A stretch of 64,000 nt of DNA, taken from assembly GCF_003583765.1 (NCBI RefSeq), contig NZ_QXQA01000021.1, positions 41,688 through 105,687 on the forward strand. Direction: 5' to 3'. Below, piece after piece: positions 8,437-17,444 of the stretch (position 1 is the first letter of the stretch; each line of letters starts with the position of its first letter). A model generated the notes under the pieces. It was not told where the DNA came from. It saw only the letters and a list, made by a program, of their open reading frames with translations, and did not search any database. Source of the DNA: Paenibacillus nanensis (GTDB lineage: Bacteria; Bacillota; Bacilli; Paenibacillales; Paenibacillaceae). The position numbers and the translations under genes are program-made.

Positions 8437-9029
8437 GACAGCGCCTCCCATCTCGTCCACAGCTCGCGCGGATTGAGCTCGTAAATTTCTTTTTCCCGGA
8501 ACATGTATTGATGCATAATTAGCTCCCTCCGCAGCGTCGCAAAGTCCTCGTGATATTGCTTAATAAATGCGTTGATCTCTTTCTCCGAGTAAGAGCGTCC
8601 CTTTTCAAGCCGGGACACCATATGTTCGAGCGCAATCAGCTTCTTCTTCAACTGGCTTGGAATACTCTTCAGCCTGCCTTCCGCCGTGAAAAAATTGCGG
8701 ATGACCGAAGCGCGCATCGCTTCGTTTTTTTCTTCCATCGTTTCTCCCCCTTCCGCTCCCCGGTAGATCAGCTCTTCCGTTGCGGCAGCGCTATTTTTAA
8801 TAAAGTAATGGTTCAGACTGAAATAAATCGTGTTTTTATCCCGCCGCTCGTTAATGAGGCTCGCCTCTCTCAGCTTCGCCGCATGATGGGTTATCGTTGC
8901 CGGCGTGACGGACAAACGCTCCGCCAGCTCGCCGCCGTTCAGCTCGCCGCCGGCCAGCAAAATCAGCATTCGGATTCGCGTCGGGTCGGCTAACGCTTTG
9001 TGATACGTTACCACTTTATCTAATTGCAC
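8433..9029 (-). CDS. ArsR-type winged-helix transcriptional regulator
   Basis: 198 residues. The N-terminus KALADPTRIRMLILLAGGELNGGELAERL, followed by VTPATITHHAAKLREASLI, is an ArsR-type winged helix with a HxxxL recognition helix. The long C-terminal half is Lys/Glu-rich and helical (SIPSQLKKKLIALEHMVSRL), longer than a metal-sensing ArsR, and contains no Cys cluster for metal binding. It overlaps yjbQ by ATGA and is probably co-transcribed with it. A perfect palindrome just upstream (9064-9075) is its likely operator, shared with the divergent gene at 9185. Confidence 0.85.
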   Translation of the reverse strand: MQLDKVVTYHKALADPTRIRMLILLAGGELNGGELAERLSVTPATITHHAAKLREASLINERRDKNTIYFSLNHYFIKNSAAATEELIYRGAEGGETMEEKNEAMRASVIRNFFTAEGRLKSIPSQLKKKLIALEHMVSRLEKGRSYSEKEINAFIKQYHEDFATLRRELIMHQYMFREKEIYELNPRELWTRWEALS

Positions 9030-9047
9030 CGCAGCAGCCCCTTTCGC

Positions 9048-9075
9048 ATCTAATTTAATAAATATCTAATTAGAT
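9048..9075. promoter_or_regulatory. Candidate ArsR operator: direct repeat plus perfect palindrome
   Basis: ATCTAATTAGAT (9064-9075) is a perfect 12-bp palindrome, and its half ATCTAATT recurs at 9048-9055, 16 bases away. The site lies between the ArsR gene and the divergent unknown gene, where an autoregulatory site is expected. Confidence 0.5.
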
Positions 9076-9184
9076 GTTTGTTAAATCGAATCATACACAA
9101 ACTTTCTTTACCTGTCAATCCCATTTATTCAGGAATTGCGCCATATGGAATTTTATAGATACAATGGTTGCCGGAGGGGATATT

Positions 9185-9706
9185 TTGTTAACAGCTAAAT
9201 TACGCGTTGAAGAAATGAATGCGATGGACGATCTGGCGCTGATCTCCGCTTGCTTCGCGCCTATGATTCGGGCTTACAAGGAGGCCGAGACGAAGGGAGA
9301 GGATTTCAGCGAAAGCGGGTTCCGAACCTTAAGCAAGGGTCAGCAGGCTTTGTTCCCGTTCTGGGCGTATTGCACGCATGTCGTGAAATCCGAGGCCGAC
9401 CTGTATTGGTGGACCGCTTATTTTATGGCGAGGCCGAAGCGTTGGCTAGGCGTCTTATCCGGCCTCCGCTTTTTTGGAGACATCGCGACGCTTGGCATCG
9501 CGGAGAATATGGCCGCGGCGCTCGCGATGCGAAATCATCCTCGCAGCCTGGACAGGTTCGACGCCGCATTCGACGACCTGCTTAAGGAGGCGGAGTTGGC
9601 GGACATTACCGCGAGCTTGTATGGCAGGCTCCTCGCAGGACTGCCCTCGACCTGCCGCGCGATCGCCGATCATATTAGACGCCATCCGCACGATTTTATC
9701 GCATGA
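9185..9706 (+). CDS. Hypothetical protein, divergent from ArsR
   Basis: About 173 residues from a TTG start at 9185, chosen because GGAGGGG (9173-9179) lies 5 bases upstream; ATG 9164 has no such site. I do not recognise the family. The sequence looks soluble and mostly helical, with aromatic patches (FPFWAYCTHVVKSEADLYWW) and no signal peptide or membrane helix. It is the divergent neighbour of an ArsR regulator and shares the palindrome at 9064-9075 with it, so it may belong to that regulon (inference). It ends at a shared terminator. Confidence 0.7.
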   Translation: MLTAKLRVEEMNAMDDLALISACFAPMIRAYKEAETKGEDFSESGFRTLSKGQQALFPFWAYCTHVVKSEADLYWWTAYFMARPKRWLGVLSGLRFFGDIATLGIAENMAAALAMRNHPRSLDRFDAAFDDLLKEAELADITASLYGRLLAGLPSTCRAIADHIRRHPHDFIA

Positions 9707-9762
9707 AGGGACTTCCTCGCCCCGCTTCCTCATAGGGCTGGTCATTACAGAGTGTGCAAAAT

Positions 9763-9812
9763 AAAAAACCTTCGGATCCGCCCATGAGAGGGCGCGATTC
9801 CGAAGGCTTTTC
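9763..9812. terminator. Bidirectional terminator
   Basis: CCTTCGGATCCGCCC and GGGCGCGATTCCGAAGG form a long stem with one bulge, with A-rich and T-rich flanks. It lies between two converging genes. Confidence 0.8.
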
Positions 9813-9815
9813 ACT

Positions 9816-10283
9816 TTATCCGCGCACTGCCGGCAGCTCGAATAGCGACAGCTTCACGCCGGGAGCGATCTCAATCTGTTTCGCTTCCGTAAAGCCAAAG
9901 CTTCTATATAAGGACTTGGCCGGTTCATTCCTTTCGCCTGTGCTTACCGTTACTTTCTTATGGGCGGCAGCTCCTGCCAGCAGATGAGACAACAGCTGTC
10001 TTGCGATGCCTCTGCGGAAATAGTCCGGATGCACGACCATTCTGCAAATGTCTACGCAATTGCCATCGTCCGCAAGCTCATAGGAGACGAACCCCGCAAG
10101 CTCTTGATCAACGGTGAAGCCGATAAAGGATTCGCCGCTTTCCCGGATCGTTGCCGTCGTATCGCGCAAAGGCGGTATGTCATGGAAGCCGATCAGCTCC
10201 GCTTCGACCAGGTAGGAAGGAAGCTGCACATCTAGCATCTTTTGCGCTGTGTCCGCGTCTTTATGGTTCAATTCAACAATCAT
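9816..10283 (-). CDS. GNAT-family N-acetyltransferase
   Basis: 155 residues. The acetyl-CoA-binding motif A is VDICRMVVHPDYFRRGIARQ, with the R-R-G-I-A pyrophosphate loop, and motif B is NEPAKSLYRSFGFTEAK. These identify a single-domain GNAT. Nothing around it reveals the acceptor: it stands alone between a shared terminator and the chemoreceptor leader. Substrate unknown. Confidence 0.85.
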   Translation of the reverse strand: MIVELNHKDADTAQKMLDVQLPSYLVEAELIGFHDIPPLRDTTATIRESGESFIGFTVDQELAGFVSYELADDGNCVDICRMVVHPDYFRRGIARQLLSHLLAGAAAHKKVTVSTGERNEPAKSLYRSFGFTEAKQIEIAPGVKLSLFELPAVRG

Positions 10284-10608
10284 GGCCCAACCTCTCCCGC
10301 TTCTAACGTTTCGCTCAATTTATCATATGCTCATTCTTTGGTCCAGCCTTTTTCGTTAAAGTTCCCGCTCATCAGCTCCCACGAAATACCACTGAATCAG
10401 CTTTCGACTTGAACCGATATAATGAATTCAAGCCCAATTCGGGAAATCGCATGTCACCATTCTTAACATATAACCTAGGCATCGTTTCCATTTATAGAAA
10501 TAACCTATAACTTTATAGATTTTAACATTGTAAAGCTGGTCCTTTTGTAATATATTTGAAAAGCAAAAAATTCGACATATCGATAAAATAGGAGTTAGGA
10601 GTCGTACT
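10284..10608. other. Intergenic region, 325 bp, before the chemoreceptor
   Basis: No coding sequence is credible here. The 3' half is AT-rich and contains the promoter described at 10522-10551. Further up, ACCGATAT (10413-10420) with TGAA 16 bases upstream resembles the -10 of a sigma-D (motility) promoter, but spacing and -35 are imperfect and it lies 190 bases from the gene. No riboswitch-like structure was recognised. Confidence 0.5.
10522..10551 (+). promoter_or_regulatory. Candidate sigma-A promoter of the chemoreceptor gene
   Basis: TTAACA (10522-10527), 18-base spacer, TGTAAT (10546-10551). The start codon is about 50 bases past the expected transcription start. Confidence 0.45.
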
Positions 10609-12336
10609 ATGAAACTATCTTTCAAGCTTCCAAACAGGCAATCCTTCCGTTTCACCATTCGACGGAAAATGTTTGCAGGTTTTATGGCCGTGCTGATTAT
10701 CCTTTGCGCTACGGTCGCCGTCGGGTTTGTGCAAATCACAAGAGTCAGCAATCATTACACGGACATTGTAGACGATAAGTCCTATAAGCTGAATTTGATT
10801 CAGCAGTTGAACGTCCAGGTGAAGAAGGAGCAGTCCGGCGTTCGCGGTTATTTGCTGCTCGGCGACGCAGATTCTCTGCAAGATTTTACGGACGCGCATA
10901 ATACATACAAGGATTTAAGCCGAGAACTGGAAGCCATCATTAAAAGCGCTGAGGCTGAGGTTTTGCTGCAGGAGCTTATCGCCTTGGAGAACGATTTTTA
11001 TTATACATCGAATCAGGCGATAAAGCTGAAGGTTAAAAACGACACCCAAAAATATACGGACCTTATCTCGACCAAAGGGCAAGACATTATCGCAGCGTTC
11101 GACCAGAAGGCCGAGGAGCTGGAAGACTTTCAGGAGGGCTTGCTGAACGACGGCAAAATGACCGTTAAAGACGAGGTCCGGGATATAAAACAGCTGGTTC
11201 TCATCCTAGGCGTTGCGGCGATTGTAATCGGTCTAATCGTATCCCGCGTTGTCGGCCGCATCATTGCCGTACCGATTGTGGTGATTTCGAAAGCGGCCGA
11301 GCGGATCGCGCAAGGCGATCTGACCTCAGAACCCGTAACCGTCCGCTCAAAAGATGAAGTCGGCGAGCTCGCCGCTTCCTTCAATAAAATGTCGCATCAG
11401 CTCCGTGTGCTGATCCAGCATGTCGCGGGCAGCACGGAGCAGGTAGCCTCCTCTGCGCAGCAGCTGACAGCGGCAAGCGAGCAAGCCTCGATCGCAACCG
11501 TTCAAATCTCGGAAACGATGCAGCAAGTGTCGGCGGATGCCGGAAACGGCTTCAATCACCTTGCGGAAGCATCCAAAACGATCGGCGAATTGTCGACAGG
11601 CGTTCAGCATATTGCGGACCGCGCCCAGCATGTGTCCGATACGGCGGCAGGCGCTTACGAGAAGGCGGCTGAAGGCGCCGAGGCGATTCAGACGGCGGTA
11701 AGGCAAATGAATTCGATTCATCAGACGGTTGAAGGATTATCCGGGGACATTCATAGCTTGGGCGAACGTTCAGCGGAAATCGGACAAATTCTGAATGCCA
11801 TCACTGCCATCGCGCAGCAAACGAATATTTTGTCCTTAAATGCGGGGATTGAGGCGGTACGCGCCGGCGAGCATGGTCGAGGATTCCTCGTTGTAGCCGG
11901 TGAGATCCGCAAGCTGGCGGAGCAATCGACTCAGTCGGCTGCTCAAATCGCGGAGCTTATCGACGCGATTCAGAAGGATACAAAGCGCGCCGTTCATACC
12001 ATGGGCGTAACCACGCAGGAGGTCGCCTCCGGCATCGATGCCGTACATTCGGCAGGCGAGGCTTTTACCTTGATTCAAGACTCCGTCCACTCTGTAACCG
12101 GGCAAATTCAAGAGGTATCCTCCTCGATCGAGCAGATGGCGGCCGGCGCGGAACAGATTGTCGCCGCGATGAAAGCCGTAACGTCTGTTTCGGAATCTAC
12201 CGTCGCAGGCGCGCAAGAGGTAACCGCATCAACGGAAGAGCAGCTTGCCTCGATGGAGGAAGTATCCGTCTCCGCCAAAGCGCTCTCACAGATGGCCGAG
12301 CAGCTTCAGTCGCAGATCGACCAGTTCAAAGTATAG
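10609..12336 (+). CDS. Methyl-accepting chemotaxis protein with a helical-bundle sensor
   Basis: 575 residues. TM1 is at about 20-45 (MFAGFMAVLIILCATVAVGF), followed by an extracytoplasmic helical region of about 140 residues of the four-helix-bundle/CHASE3 type. TM2 is near 196-215 (LVLILGVAAIVIGLIVSRVV), then a HAMP domain and a long coiled-coil signalling domain. The hairpin tip is close to the canonical receptor sequence (ILNAITAIAQQTNILSLNAG, then IEAVRAGEHGRGF and VVAGEIRKLAEQS). It signals to CheA/CheW at the cell pole. AGGAG precedes the ATG. The gene is monocistronic; the ligand is unknown. Confidence 0.93.
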   Translation: MKLSFKLPNRQSFRFTIRRKMFAGFMAVLIILCATVAVGFVQITRVSNHYTDIVDDKSYKLNLIQQLNVQVKKEQSGVRGYLLLGDADSLQDFTDAHNTYKDLSRELEAIIKSAEAEVLLQELIALENDFYYTSNQAIKLKVKNDTQKYTDLISTKGQDIIAAFDQKAEELEDFQEGLLNDGKMTVKDEVRDIKQLVLILGVAAIVIGLIVSRVVGRIIAVPIVVISKAAERIAQGDLTSEPVTVRSKDEVGELAASFNKMSHQLRVLIQHVAGSTEQVASSAQQLTAASEQASIATVQISETMQQVSADAGNGFNHLAEASKTIGELSTGVQHIADRAQHVSDTAAGAYEKAAEGAEAIQTAVRQMNSIHQTVEGLSGDIHSLGERSAEIGQILNAITAIAQQTNILSLNAGIEAVRAGEHGRGFLVVAGEIRKLAEQSTQSAAQIAELIDAIQKDTKRAVHTMGVTTQEVASGIDAVHSAGEAFTLIQDSVHSVTGQIQEVSSSIEQMAAGAEQIVAAMKAVTSVSESTVAGAQEVTASTEEQLASMEEVSVSAKALSQMAEQLQSQIDQFKV

Positions 12337-12386
12337 AAAAAACCATGGAATCGCCGGCTTGTCCGGCATGATTCCATGGTTTTTTT
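12337..12386. terminator. Bidirectional terminator between chemoreceptor and NlpC/P60 genes
   Basis: A-run plus CCATGGAAT (from 12337) pairs with ATTCCATGG plus T-run (to 12386), and an inner GCCGG/CCGGC stem (12353-12367) extends it. One of the strongest hairpins in the window. Confidence 0.9.
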
Positions 12387-12402
12387 ATACGCTATTCTTT
12401 CT

Positions 12403-12912
12403 TTACAGCACTCTTCTTGCCGTCGAGTAACGGAACGAGTAATCGCTCAGCTTGTTGATTCGAACGCCGTTAAAGCTGCTGCTGATCGTGTTGTGAATAA
12501 ATTGGCCGTTGCCGATATAAATGCCGACGTGGCTGACTGTTTTCGATTTGCCGTTATTAAAGAAGATGAGGTCGCCTTTTTTCAAGTTCGCTTTCGATAC
12601 ATACTTTCCTTGCAGCTTTTGATACTTCGTGCCCCATTTCAAGCTGACGCCATATTTGCCGAACACGTATTTTGTGAACGAGGAGCAGTCGAAATACAAT
12701 CTGCTTGGGTTGTTGACGCCGAATTTATACGTGACTTTGCCCCGCAAAGATTTGGCCATTGAGATAATGCTGTCCGCTTTGGCGGATGCCGTCGTCGAGG
12801 ATGCCGCATGGGCTTGTCCGACATAAGCATTGCCGGCTACAGCTTGTACAGAAAATAGAGCCAAACAACAAGTCGTTGCGATAAGTGTCTTTTTCATCCA
12901 GTTTGCTTTCAT
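12403..12912 (-). CDS. Secreted NlpC/P60 (C40) peptidoglycan hydrolase
   Basis: 169 residues. A Sec signal peptide runs to about AHA at 34-36. The rest is a single NlpC/P60 cysteine-peptidase domain with catalytic Cys76 in YFDCSSFT, His128 in VSHVGIYIG and a third polar residue near His140 (QFIHN). These enzymes cut gamma-D-Glu-diamino acid bonds in peptidoglycan stem peptides. There is no separate SH3 or LysM binding domain, so it is a minimal enzyme. GGAGGT precedes the start by about nine bases. Confidence 0.93.
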   Translation of the reverse strand: MKANWMKKTLIATTCCLALFSVQAVAGNAYVGQAHAASSTTASAKADSIISMAKSLRGKVTYKFGVNNPSRLYFDCSSFTKYVFGKYGVSLKWGTKYQKLQGKYVSKANLKKGDLIFFNNGKSKTVSHVGIYIGNGQFIHNTISSSFNGVRINKLSDYSFRYSTARRVL

Positions 12913-13114
12913 CTATGATGTACCTCCTAAGTTGTATTGAAGCTGTGTTGCGCCAGTTGATGTATTGGAGTATATCATGATGAAATAGGCGGATGGGCTT
13001 TATGAGCAGTTTCTCATTAGTCAATATCTTCTTGTGGAGGAAAAAAACTCTTTTAGATGCATCTTGTCGAATAGCTAATCCTCGCTGCATCCATACTAAA
13101 TAAAATGTTGAGGA

Positions 13115-14116
13115 TTAACTGTCTAAGCAATCATGCAAAAAAGCAAGCGTCATTTTGAAGCAAAGGGCCGCTTCCTCCGTATCCAGTTTAAATTGATACT
13201 CGTGATGCACCGTTCCTTCGGTAATCGAAAAAAACAAAGAGGTTACAGGCACACCCTTGGCTAGAAGCTTCCCTTCAAGCTCTTGGCCGTGCTTTTCGAA
13301 CGAGCCCGTATTGCCATCCGTTATGAAGACCGGCGGAAACTGCTCCGTCACATAATTGACCGTGGACGCATGCTCCGACTTTTCATTTTCTCGCCAATTC
13401 CGCACGCCGATATAAGCCCAGCCCAATAGATTCATATAAAATCGCTCGATTCTTCCCTTTGCGTTCGCTAGGCGCTTTACATTATAAGGTCCGCAATAGA
13501 GGATTGCCGCTTTGAGCGACTCGCTCGGGACACAGGCTGGGATACCGGTCACCCGCGCTAGCTCCGGATTGGTCTGTACCGCAATAAATTGCGAAGCGAT
13601 TTGAGCGCCGGCGGAATCACCGCCTATTATAAGCCGCGACAAATCCAATGTCGGATACTGCTCCTCCTTGGATTTCAAATACTGATATACCTCCGCCATC
13701 TGATGGATCGGCGCGGGATAATGAGCTTCAGGCGCAGTCTCATAATTCATGCTGACGACCGTATACCCCTTGCTCGCCATCATCGTGCACCAGTAAGCCG
13801 TCCCCGACTTATCGCCCGCGACGAAGGCGCCGCCGTGTCCCCATAGAATGGTCGGCAGCTTGTCTCTGCGGCCTTTCGGGCTGTATAGATCCAGCTGGTT
13901 GGAACGGAAAGACGAAGGATATTCCGCATCTCTGTGAACGTCAACCAGGCCTTCATAGGCGGCAAAATCGGGCGGAGCCGATGGACCGGGATCGGGGAGC
14001 CGCCGAAACCAGCGAATAAACGGCGCGGGCGACCTCACGATTTGGCACCAAATCGCAAGTCCAATCATGGTCATTAACAGAAGAAGCCCTTTTCCAATGC
14101 TTCTAAGCTTATTCAT
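13115..14116 (-). CDS. Membrane-anchored alpha/beta-hydrolase (HSL/esterase type)
   Basis: 333 residues with one N-terminal hydrophobic segment (GLLLLMTMIGLAIWCQIV) that probably anchors it in the membrane. The catalytic core has an oxyanion motif GHGGAFVAGD and the nucleophile elbow GGDSAGAQIA, as in hormone-sensitive-lipase-like esterases, with a C-terminal His in GTVHHEYQFKL. It probably hydrolyses short acyl esters; substrate unknown. It is flanked by minus-strand genes but separated from each by about 200 bases. Confidence 0.85.
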   Translation of the reverse strand: MNKLRSIGKGLLLLMTMIGLAIWCQIVRSPAPFIRWFRRLPDPGPSAPPDFAAYEGLVDVHRDAEYPSSFRSNQLDLYSPKGRRDKLPTILWGHGGAFVAGDKSGTAYWCTMMASKGYTVVSMNYETAPEAHYPAPIHQMAEVYQYLKSKEEQYPTLDLSRLIIGGDSAGAQIASQFIAVQTNPELARVTGIPACVPSESLKAAILYCGPYNVKRLANAKGRIERFYMNLLGWAYIGVRNWRENEKSEHASTVNYVTEQFPPVFITDGNTGSFEKHGQELEGKLLAKGVPVTSLFFSITEGTVHHEYQFKLDTEEAALCFKMTLAFLHDCLDS

Positions 14117-14260
14117 GCGGATGCTTCATCCTCTCAGTATGATACCCCTATCCTACAGCTCGCTCGCGCAGAAGCTCTGCCGTTATTCCGACAACATCGT
14201 AGTCCAATTCAGACCATTTTTAGCCGCTCGTTATGGATCCGCGATCTAAGCAGACAATAA

Positions 14261-14303
14261 AAAATCGCCCCCATTCAGCCGATTGCCGAATAGGAGCGAT
14301 TTT
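14261..14303 (-). terminator. Terminator of the beta-glucosidase gene
   Basis: AAAATCGC (14261-14268) pairs with GCGATTTT (14296-14303), with an interrupted inner stem ATTC-GC/GC-GAAT. T-rich on the minus strand, 12 bases past the stop. Confidence 0.7.
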
Positions 14304-14315
14304 ATTTCGCAGCAG

Positions 14316-16517
14316 CTATTGCCTTACCATTTGCTTCGCTTCCACCTGCAGCCTGATGGATTGCCCCTCGCTTGCATTCGGGCCGATCCACATGGTGAAA
14401 GCTCCAGGCTCGACTGTCCAATTCATGTGCTGGTCCAGAATAGCCAAGGCGTCTGCGCCGACGCGGAACGTTACGTCTGCGGATTCGCCCGGCGCCAGTC
14501 GAAGCTTCCGGAACCCGATCAGCTTCTTAAGCGGCTGCGTAACGCTTGCCGCTTCATCCCGCACGTAGAGTTGAACGGTCTCTTCGCCAGCCCGTTCTCC
14601 CGCATTCGTTACCGCAACCGTCAGTGTCAGCTCTTCGTCCGCAGTCATCGATGTCCGGTCCGCCGTGATGGTGCCGTATTCGAACGCGGTATAGCTCAGT
14701 CCGTAACCGAATGGGTACAGCGGCTCCGTCGTCGAATCGATATAATAGGAGGAATATACCCCGCCCGGCGGCCTGCCGGTTTTCTTCCGGTAATAGTAAA
14801 TCGGAACTTGCCCGACATTGTGCGGGAAGGTGACGGGCAGACGGCCGCTTGGGTTGTAATCGCCGAATAGCACATCGGCGATCGCATTGCCGCTCTGGAC
14901 GCCAAGATGCCAAGCTTGAACGATGGCGGACGCGTATTCCTTCAGCCAAGGCAGCGCAAGCGGTCTTCCGCTCAGCAGGACAGCCGCGACCGGCTTGCCG
15001 GCGCCCGCTACCGCTTCCGCGAGCTTGCGCTGCGCGCCCGGCAGATCAAGCGAGGTGCGGGAACGCGATTCGCCGCTCATCTCGAGCGATTCTCCAAGCG
15101 CCAACACGATGACATCCGCTTGGCGCGCTATAGCGACAGCAGCTTCGATGCCGCTCTCGTCCTCCGAATCGATGGCGCAGCCTTCCGCGTACAGCACGCT
15201 TGCCCCCGACCGCTCCGCATGCCGAACGCCTTCCAGCAGGCTCACCACATCCTCCGGCTTGCCGTCGAACGCCCAGCAGCCGAGCGGATCCTTCTTGTTG
15301 TCCGCGAGCGGTCCAATGACGGCGATTTTGACGCCTTCTTTGTTCAAGGGCAGCAGCTGTCCTTCGTTGCGGAGGAGGACTATCGATTGTTGGGCCGCTT
15401 CGCGCGCCAGCTCTGTGAACGCGGCGCGATCAGCCGCGGCGGACTCCCCGGACTGAATGTTAATGTACGGCTGCTCGAATAAGCCAAGCTTGATTTTCAC
15501 AGCTAGAATGCGACGCACGGACTCGTCAATCGCGCTCTCCGGCACCCGGCCCTCCCGAACAAGCTTCGGCAGATACCGCATATAAATGCCGGAATGCATA
15601 TCCATGTCACAGCCGGCAAGAACGGACCGCTCGCATGCTTCTTCCTCGTCCGCCGCCACGCCATGCACGATCAATTCCTGAAGCGCGTTGTAGTCGCTCG
15701 CCACAACCCCCTCGAAGCCCCACTCGTCGCGAAGAATGGTCTTCAATAAGTAGGAATTCGCGCATACGGGAATGCCGTTTACTTCGTTGAAGGAAGCCAT
15801 GATGCTGAGCGCTCCAGCATCCACCGCTGCCCGGAACGGCGGCAAAATAACCTCGCGCAGCACGCGGTCCGACAGGTCGACGGTATTGTAATCGCGCCCC
15901 GCTTCCGCAAGGCCGTATGCGGCGTAATGCTTCGGGCAGCTGGCCGTCCGTTCGCCCGCTCCCTCCTGAACCTGCGCGCCCTCAACCCAAGCCTTGGCGT
16001 ATGCCGAAGTGAGCAGCGGATCCTCGCCGATGCTCTCGGCAATCCGTCCCCATCTCGGGTCCCGGCTAATATCGATCATCGGCGCGAATACCCAGGCGAC
16101 GCCGTCCTTCATCGATTCGCGCGACGCCGCTTCCGCCGTCCGTCTTGCCAAGTCCGGGTTCCATGCGGACGCTTGGGCTAGCGGAATCGGGAATACCGTC
16201 TTATATCCGTGAATGACATCTCGTCCGATCAAAAGCGGGATGCGATGCTGCGTATGCTCTTGGATGAGCCGCTGCAGCTCATTCGCTTCTTCGGCTCCCG
16301 ATACATTAAAGATGGAGCCCACTCTGCCCTGGCGAATTTCCTCGAGCAGCAGCTCTCTTGCCGAAGTCCCTGTCTCCGGGTTGATCGGGTTATAGCCCCA
16401 ATCATATTGGGTCATCTGCCCGACCTTCTCCTCCAGCGTCATGCCGGATAAAATCTGCTGTGCCTGCTGCGCGATCTCGGGCGTCATCCATTGGCGCGGC
16501 GATGCTTCAGTTGTCAT
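14316..16517 (-). CDS. bglX: GH3 beta-glucosidase (BglX-like)
   Basis: 733 residues without a signal peptide, so cytosolic. The order is the GH3 N-terminal barrel, the alpha/beta-sandwich and a C-terminal fibronectin-III-like domain. The nucleophile Asp is in GVVASDYNAL near residue 275; KHYAAYG is in the barrel. The SGESRSRTSLDLPG segment carries the likely acid/base Glu and matches BglX. It releases terminal beta-linked glucose, or xylose, from oligosaccharides. A TATAAT-like element and GGAGAGGGAAGGGAG precede the start. It is divergent from an AraC-type regulator, its likely activator, and may work with the xylanase at 45458-46090 (inference). Confidence 0.92.
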   Translation of the reverse strand: MTTEASPRQWMTPEIAQQAQQILSGMTLEEKVGQMTQYDWGYNPINPETGTSARELLLEEIRQGRVGSIFNVSGAEEANELQRLIQEHTQHRIPLLIGRDVIHGYKTVFPIPLAQASAWNPDLARRTAEAASRESMKDGVAWVFAPMIDISRDPRWGRIAESIGEDPLLTSAYAKAWVEGAQVQEGAGERTASCPKHYAAYGLAEAGRDYNTVDLSDRVLREVILPPFRAAVDAGALSIMASFNEVNGIPVCANSYLLKTILRDEWGFEGVVASDYNALQELIVHGVAADEEEACERSVLAGCDMDMHSGIYMRYLPKLVREGRVPESAIDESVRRILAVKIKLGLFEQPYINIQSGESAAADRAAFTELAREAAQQSIVLLRNEGQLLPLNKEGVKIAVIGPLADNKKDPLGCWAFDGKPEDVVSLLEGVRHAERSGASVLYAEGCAIDSEDESGIEAAVAIARQADVIVLALGESLEMSGESRSRTSLDLPGAQRKLAEAVAGAGKPVAAVLLSGRPLALPWLKEYASAIVQAWHLGVQSGNAIADVLFGDYNPSGRLPVTFPHNVGQVPIYYYRKKTGRPPGGVYSSYYIDSTTEPLYPFGYGLSYTAFEYGTITADRTSMTADEELTLTVAVTNAGERAGEETVQLYVRDEAASVTQPLKKLIGFRKLRLAPGESADVTFRVGADALAILDQHMNWTVEPGAFTMWIGPNASEGQSIRLQVEAKQMVRQ

Positions 16518-16784
16518 GTTCGCAGTGCACTCCCTTCCCTCTCCAATATGCTTTTATTATAATAGGGACGACTATGCTGCTTGTAGAAACAATATGGTCG
16601 AATATATCAACAATCTGATTGCATTTACTCAGGGGGGGCGGCAGCCACGAAAACTATTCATGTCCATTTTTGCGAGCTTTCCCGACACGAAGCGCCGTTC
16701 CGGCATTATTATCCGAACGGATTAGATGCTTATATTGTAAGGCTTCAGCTGGAGGGGGTATGCCAAGCGCTCGTCGACGGCGCC

Positions 16785-17435
16785 ATGAAGGAGATTCGCC
16801 CGGGCGATCTCATGCTGTTCCAGCCGGGAGATATGTACGATTTGCGCATCGGCTATTCGGAGGCTACGCAGCTGTCGAGCGATCTGTATTTTCTGGGTAA
16901 TGGCGAAGGCATGCAGGAATGGTGGGAGCGGCGGGAACGTGCGAAGGTCGCTAACCTTGCAGAAAATAACCGTTTGAAGTCTTTGTGGCAGCAAATTATT
17001 TTGGAGAAAAGACGGCTGGACGGCGGCAGTCCCGAAATGATTACCGCTCTCGTCTGGTCGCTGCTTCTGCAGATCGACCGCGCCATGGATGAAGCGCCGG
17101 AGAATCTATCGCCGCTCGCGTTCCACGCGCTTCGTATGCGGCAATATATTGAGGAGCATGCGGCCGAAGCTTTTACGCTGAAGGAGGTGGCCCGGCATAC
17201 GGGACTAAGCGTCTCGCGGGCCGTCCATCTGTTCAAGCAGCATTTCGGCGTCTCGATTATCGGCTACGCCCAGCAGCTGCGGCTCGGACGAGCCGTGAGC
17301 CTGCTCGAGCACAGCCCGCTGTCGCTCGAGCAGATCGCCGCAGAGACCGGTCTAGGCAGTTACGCCTACTTTCACCGGCTGTTCCGCGAACGCTACGGCA
17401 TATCTCCCGGCGCCTACCGGAGAAGAAGAAGCTAG
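16785..17435 (+). CDS. AraC-family regulator (start codon uncertain)
   Basis: 216 residues from the first ATG. The C-terminal domain has the two AraC helix-turn-helix motifs (FTLKEVARHTGLSVSRAVHLF and LEQIAAETGLGSYAYFHRLF, ending YGISPGAYRRRR). The N-terminal cupin-like domain begins abruptly at ATG 16785, inside a beta-strand. The same frame is open back to 16587 and encodes convincing cupin sequence (FRHYYPNGLDAYIVRLQLEG), but it contains no ATG, GTG or TTG. The likeliest true start is ACG at 16647, eight bases after an AGGGGGGG run. The gene is divergent from the GH3 beta-glucosidase and probably controls it in response to a sugar. Confidence 0.82.
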   Translation: MKEIRPGDLMLFQPGDMYDLRIGYSEATQLSSDLYFLGNGEGMQEWWERRERAKVANLAENNRLKSLWQQIILEKRRLDGGSPEMITALVWSLLLQIDRAMDEAPENLSPLAFHALRMRQYIEEHAAEAFTLKEVARHTGLSVSRAVHLFKQHFGVSIIGYAQQLRLGRAVSLLEHSPLSLEQIAAETGLGSYAYFHRLFRERYGISPGAYRRRRS

Positions 17436-17444
17436 CTCAGCTTC

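Noticed and set aside
10393..10420. Sigma-D promoter for the chemoreceptor (TGAA-N16-ACCGATAT)
   Set aside because: Imperfect -35, wrong spacing by one and about 190 bases from the gene; a nearer sigma-A-like promoter exists. Kept only as a note.
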